A stretch of 64,000 nt of DNA from assembly GCA_013396635.1 (NCBI GenBank), contig WBMW01000023.1, positions 372,001 through 436,000 of the forward strand, written 5' to 3'. The notes beneath the pieces are model-generated. The model had not been told where the DNA came from. It did not search any database and worked only from the letters and a program-made list of their open reading frames with translations. A program made the translations under genes and the position numbers. Each line of letters begins with the position of its first letter. The stretch's first letter is position 1. Below are positions 59,100 to 64,000 of the stretch, one piece after another. Origin of the DNA: Penelope pileata (lineage: Eukaryota > Chordata > Aves > Galliformes > Cracidae).

Positions 59100-61051
59100 T
59101 TTGAAGCTGTGGACAATGAGGGTGCACTGTGCTGTAGCAGCTCTGCTGTCTTCAGCATGCCAGTGAAGTGCTTTGGGTTTTATCCTGCTGCTGCATTTGA
59201 GTTAACAGCCCTGACTGAGAGGTCCACCACAGAGAAAGAAAGAGAAACAGTGTGCTACGTAAGTAATCAAAGTTCATTTTAATCCTGCAGAAAATATATA
59301 CCCTAAGTAAAACCTCCTAAAGCTAATTACTTTGATGACTTGTCAACAAGCATGCAATTATATCCTAAGTAATAAAAGCATGAGACTCATTCATTTCTTG
59401 TCTGCAGCTGGAGCTGAGAATACCATAAATCAATTAGGATTTTTATCAGAACCAACATTCTCAACAGTATGATGATCATGCACTAAAAACAGATTCTGGA
59501 ACTGTCATGGGGAAAACTTGAGATATCCTGTACAACTGTGCATTAAAACAGCCTTAGCCTGATTCAAAACCATTTAAAGAAGGTCTTTATTGATGGGCTG
59601 TTTTATGTCCTTGGATACTACTGAAGAATTTTTATGGAAACACTGTATACTGCATTATTAGAACACATTTATCATCTGCTGCCTCCACATACATCTCACA
59701 GCTGGCTGACTTCACAATAGCAGTATGAATCAGAGCTACAGGGCACACCAATATTTTCCTCACTAAAGGAAATGGAGTTCTTTAGGGAATTCACTCACTG
59801 TTTTTACATTAGCAGCATAATAAAGCAATTGCAATGATCTCTGTAAATTAAACCTATTGGAGAAGGAAGTATCTTGAATAAACAAGGCTTAATTCATATT
59901 ATGTAAAACTCTAAATGTGTTTAAGTTTTTAGAACAATTATTCCCAAACCCAGGGAGAAAGACTCACCAATAACACAGCACAGAGTGATACCAATTAATA
60001 TAATATTGGACTGTATGATAGAAGTTTTCCAAGAGACTGCTTCCCATCAAAAATATTATTTGAAAAATATTTTTATTCTTATTACTTTTTTGTAAGTGAA
60101 ATTTGTAAAAATATTAGTTGGCTGAGTCAACATGGTGGCAAATATGTCGTGAACTATCAGGAACCATCGTCAGAAGAGAACTGTGAAGCTTTCAGATCAG
60201 ACTGCCAGCTGGCTTAAGCCACTAAATGCATATAAAGAAGAGCAGATTGTGTCTCTGCTTCGCAGCAATGCAGATAAAATACACTCTTTGTTTTTAAGGC
60301 TACCTAGCAAGGCCGACGCAGGAAGCAATGGAGTACAAAGGCAGTTCAGTCAGCTACCCATAGCATTTCCTTCTGCTCCCCTCAAAGAGGGTAAGAAGAT
60401 CCTACAGTGAAATACAATTTCCAGTCTAGGTCCTTTCACTGCTGCTCAGTCCACGTACCCAAGGATAACTGCTGGCAAAGCACTAGAAATTCAAGCAGCT
60501 GTGTGCAGCCCCCTCCTGCTTTCCCCCTCTGCATGGACCACCAAGGGGAAGGAGAAAAGGCAATCAGGTCCCAAGGAGCAGGACACTTTCTCACCCGCTT
60601 TGTTAATGCACCTCCATAGCCGCACTCCTGCCCATATGTAACTTCTGTCACTTCAGATCCTCATTCTTTTCAGAAGTTCCTTCTATCCCTCTTGCAAAGC
60701 AACTGAGGAGTAGGGGGGTTATACCACAGGCACCTTGGGAGCAGGGCTGCCAGCCCAGCTCCTCAGCACCTGCACGAGTTGGAGGATCCTTTCCCCAGCT
60801 GCCCTTTTAATGGATAATCCAGCACTATCTGTGGGAGGGAGCTAAGGAAAATAACCTCCAAGTCCCCAGAGCAGCTATTGTTTTCCACAGGAGATCTTCA
60901 CCCTGCCATGGCTGACTGGGAGAGGGTTGCAAGGGGGGTGGCCGGTGACTCCTGAGGGAAGCAGCCCCACGCAGTGCTGTCACAGCAAGGCCTGGGTGAT
61001 GGTGGCTCGTTAGGGGCCGCCCGCCGCCGCTCCCCTGAGGGAGTGCCTCGC

Positions 61052-61052
61052 N
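61052..61052. other. Single N, probable contig join
   Basis: One unresolved base separates very GC-rich sequence (CCGCCCGCCGCCGCTCCCC type) from AT-rich sequence. GC-rich material may be missing here. Confidence 0.9.
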
Positions 61053-64000
61053 ATTTTGCCTTTGAAGAGTTGTCTACTTATGGTGGAAAAGCATCTCTTT
61101 TTCATTAAACATAATGCTTAAACCCCAAACATCTCCACACACCACAGCACAGTGAGCTCTCAGGGCAGAGCAGGAGCCCCCTCACCACACCACAAAGACG
61201 CTTCACTCCACTCCAGCCCCTCCCTCTGCCTCCCTCCATGGCACCATGGCCACTGGTGTCCCCCAGAACTCACCTGTCCTGCCTGCAGGAGGCTGGGGAT
61301 GGCCGGTCACCCGCATGGTCCTGCTGTCCCTCACAGAGCTGCTTGCTGGGCGCCATCTTGGAGGGAAGGCGTCAGCGCTGCACCATGTCCCTCCCCACAG
61401 AGCCGCTGGGGCCTCCCCGCTCCTCACAGCACCCAGATGGCGCCGGCTCCTTCGCGGGGCCTTTTTGCCTGTTCAGGGCAGCAGGATCCCTTCAATTTGT
61501 GAATGTGGGGCGTGGAGGGAAATGGCTCCCTCAGTCTGAGCCCCAGTGCCTCTGCATGGGCTCTGCGGCCCATCCTGACACCCATGAAAGAAAAAGGGCC
61601 ATAAGCCACCGTGAAGGGAGACAAAAGCTCTGGGGATGATACAGTCATCCTTGGCCCATTTTTTTTGCAAGAAAAACTGCAATAACAAGCCCCCAGGGTT
61701 GCCCAGAGGGGAGAGGTGAGGGGATCAGGTGCTGGGCACCTCCTTGAAAGGGGACAGCCATGAGGCAAGGAGGCTGCATGAACAGGGAGCGGGGGGAGAA
61801 TGGCTGCACGGTGCCCTGTCCACACTGCAGGCACAGCTGGGCTGCATGCCCACCATCTGAAGGAAAAGCTTGTTATCCAGGGGCTATTTTTGGCACCCAT
61901 TGAGTTCTTTATGTGCTGTATTTGCACTCTTGCTGCTGGGAAAAACTGTATCCAGTCTCAGAAAAGTACCATTTCCCCCATTTTGTGCAGTACCCCCTGT
62001 AATGAGGAAACATGGTCTTTAAAAGAAAAACAGCAAATTAACCCAGATCTCAATTTACATACAGACCACACATGAATACCAAGCATGTGCAAATGCATAC
62101 TTAGGAATGAAATTGCCAACTGAATGTTTCAGCCTTCAGCATTTCGCTATCCATAACATCTATGTCAGCATTAAAAACTTGCTATTCCTCTCCTTTTCAA
62201 ATCCAAGCAATTCGCAGGAAGAAAGTCACACAGCTATGTTGTCCCTTTCTGGCCCGATTTTTTGCTCTAAGAAGAGGCCAGTTTCTCAACTCCCCTCGTT
62301 TCCAGTAAAGGCCATTAAAAAGTAAGACTGTTCCTGGGTCCTGCTCCACCAAAGGTCCGGGTTGGACCCTGAGATTACAGGTACTATGGCCAAGAAAAAT
62401 GTCTGGGCTGAGTCTTCTGGACTTGACTCTTCCTTATAATCTCTCATGGAGCCTCTTATCCCTCTGAAGGAACTAAACAAACTATGAGTTTGTTTTGGCT
62501 TTTATTGGGCTGGGGGGGAGTGGTTTTTTTTATTGCTGTTGCTGGCAAAAATCGTCCCCTCCAAAGGACAGACTCGGTGTGCAGTTATTTTTTAAAAAAC
62601 TTGGAAAAGGGTTTCTTGACGGTACTTTTCTACAGTATATGCCCCTTTGGCAAAAGCTCGCTCTCACTTAAGAACTTTAACAGTGAATCATCTTGAAATT
62701 CTGGCTCTGATTCTAAAACAGTGTATCAAGGTGCCTAAAAGTGCTTTCACTACCACATTCACCACACCAGACTCTCAAGGAGTTTAGAGGAGGTCTGGGG
62801 CACCTGACTTCTCAAAGAATCACAGTGCAAGGCACTGAATTTTAAAAATAGTCAAACACTTCTACATAAAACTGTACAAATGTGCAAATTCTCAGCTTGT
62901 TCAGGAGTATAATAAATAGATCTGTCTCACCAAAGACTAGCAAAACTTGCCACTGGGGTTTGCCACTAGACATAACACATTAGTTTGGACTACATTCTGC
63001 AAATATTTCACATATAAATCTATCCCAAAAGTCAGTGAGAAGGCTATTTTATTGCTCAACTGTATAGCTGATACTCAAAAATGTGTTTGTCTGGGTTTTT
63101 TTTTTGTAATTGATTGGTGCCAAGTTGTTTTTTTTGTTTGTTTTTTTTTTAGGAAGTCAGACTTCCTTCTATGATTCGTGACCATCTTAAATCATCTAAG
63201 TTAGAAAATATCAGCTTGAAATTAATGTCATGTGCTATATGAACCCAAAGGGAGACTGTGGAATTAGACCTTCTGCATCAGGAAAAACAGCTGGTTAAGA
63301 AGCAGGCCAAGTATGTTTCCAAGTAAATCCTGGAATACAGTATGCAAAATAACACATGTTCAATCAGAAATCCTCAAAAGAAAAGAGCTTTTCCTCAAAC
63401 AGATTCGCTACCTCAGATGAAGGACATTATGATCAAATAGGAATCCTGCCATCCGTGTACCTCTGTAAACCTTCTTTTCTTTGGTTTCTTTATTTTCCAT
63501 GATTTGAAGAGAAGCTGAGAATACTCAATGGTGAAGTTTTAAGACATTATGAGAGCAGGTAGTGTCTCAAGACTTGAGATAAACACATAAATTTCTGTTG
63601 ACACTGAACAGTTTTCCCCCTAAGACACTCTCACACTCACTTACCTCTTTTGCTTCATCAGTCTCAATTCTGACTCCTAATGTAAATGCTATGTAAAAAT
63701 TCTACTGTACATACTATACTGCATACTGTTACTCAGTCTTCTGGACATATCTTCAGAGACATTCACACAACTGTCACGTGGTCCAACAGCAGCAAGACAA
63801 AACTATACCAAACCTTTGTAAGGCAGACTTTTTTTTTAATATATATTCTCAAGAGCAATTGTTTTATCTTAAAACTTTTCTAAAACAGGCATATACTGCA
63901 GGCTTTGGCAGTAGAGAAAAAATATTATGGGATCCAGCCTTACTTTGTTTTTCTCATCCAAATATACACATTGTTCTAACAGACGAATAGTTTAATCCAG

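Larger units (their letters stand above)
52836..64000. other. Downstream intergenic sequence
   Basis: In about 11 kb I find no exon with convincing similarity on either strand. In mammals the next gene is PODN, transcribed toward SLC1A7, but no leucine-rich repeat coding is visible here. The stretch holds a CR1 fragment, a long imperfect hairpin, an N at 61052 and a GC-rich patch around it. Confidence 0.6.

Noticed and set aside
60150..60410. Protein-like short frame (contains WLKPLNAYKEEQIVSLLRSN) near 60.2 kb with a donor-like AGG|gtaaga
   Set aside because: No family recognised and no clear acceptor or start. It is not enough for a gene call.
61424..61927. 167-codon minus-strand open frame
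   Set aside because: It lies in GC-rich sequence with several overlapping open frames, the translation looks random, and no splice or similarity support is visible.

Overview
The window looks like vertebrate, most probably bird, genomic DNA. It has long introns with GT-AG borders, a low density of interspersed repeats, and almost all recognisable repeats are 3'-end fragments of CR1 LINEs, the dominant bird retrotransposon. The species cannot be fixed from sequence alone; a galliform or other bird carrying the region equivalent to human 1p32 fits best.

Two protein genes are supported and lie head to head. On the minus strand, positions 990-2439 hold the first three coding exons of CPT2 (mitochondrial carnitine palmitoyltransferase 2); the rest of that gene lies beyond the left edge. 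On the plus strand, positions 3873-51709 hold all eleven coding exons of SLC1A7 (EAAT5, the retinal glutamate transporter with a large chloride conductance). Their phases chain without a break into a 565-residue protein ending in a PDZ-ligand tail. The start codons are 1433 bp apart, with a CpG island on the CPT2 side only. The SLC1A7 side is AT-richer, has no CpG island, and carries homeodomain-type motifs that would suit retinal expression.

Positions 1556-2108 contain an assembly fault: an N base, a second copy of the CPT2 exon 1/promoter sequence, 262 Ns, and a second copy of a 48-bp segment. It inflates CPT2 intron 1 by about 505 bp and does not damage the coding exons. A second unresolved base at 61052 sits beside GC-rich sequence.

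SLC1A7 introns fill most of the window. Introns 2 and 3 total about 24 kb. They hold a few CR1 fragments, simple repeats and one candidate regulatory cluster near 16.5 kb. Two AATAAA signals follow the stop at 52762 and 52812. From about 52.84 kb to the right edge I find no convincing gene. That stretch holds one CR1 fragment, a striking miRNA-precursor-like inverted repeat at 59019-59099, and a GC-rich patch near 61.0-61.5 kb with a weak candidate first exon on the minus strand. I found no bacterial-style system, CRISPR array, tRNA or rRNA. Apart from the assembly fault, the hairpin and the possible regulatory clusters, this is ordinary vertebrate sequence.
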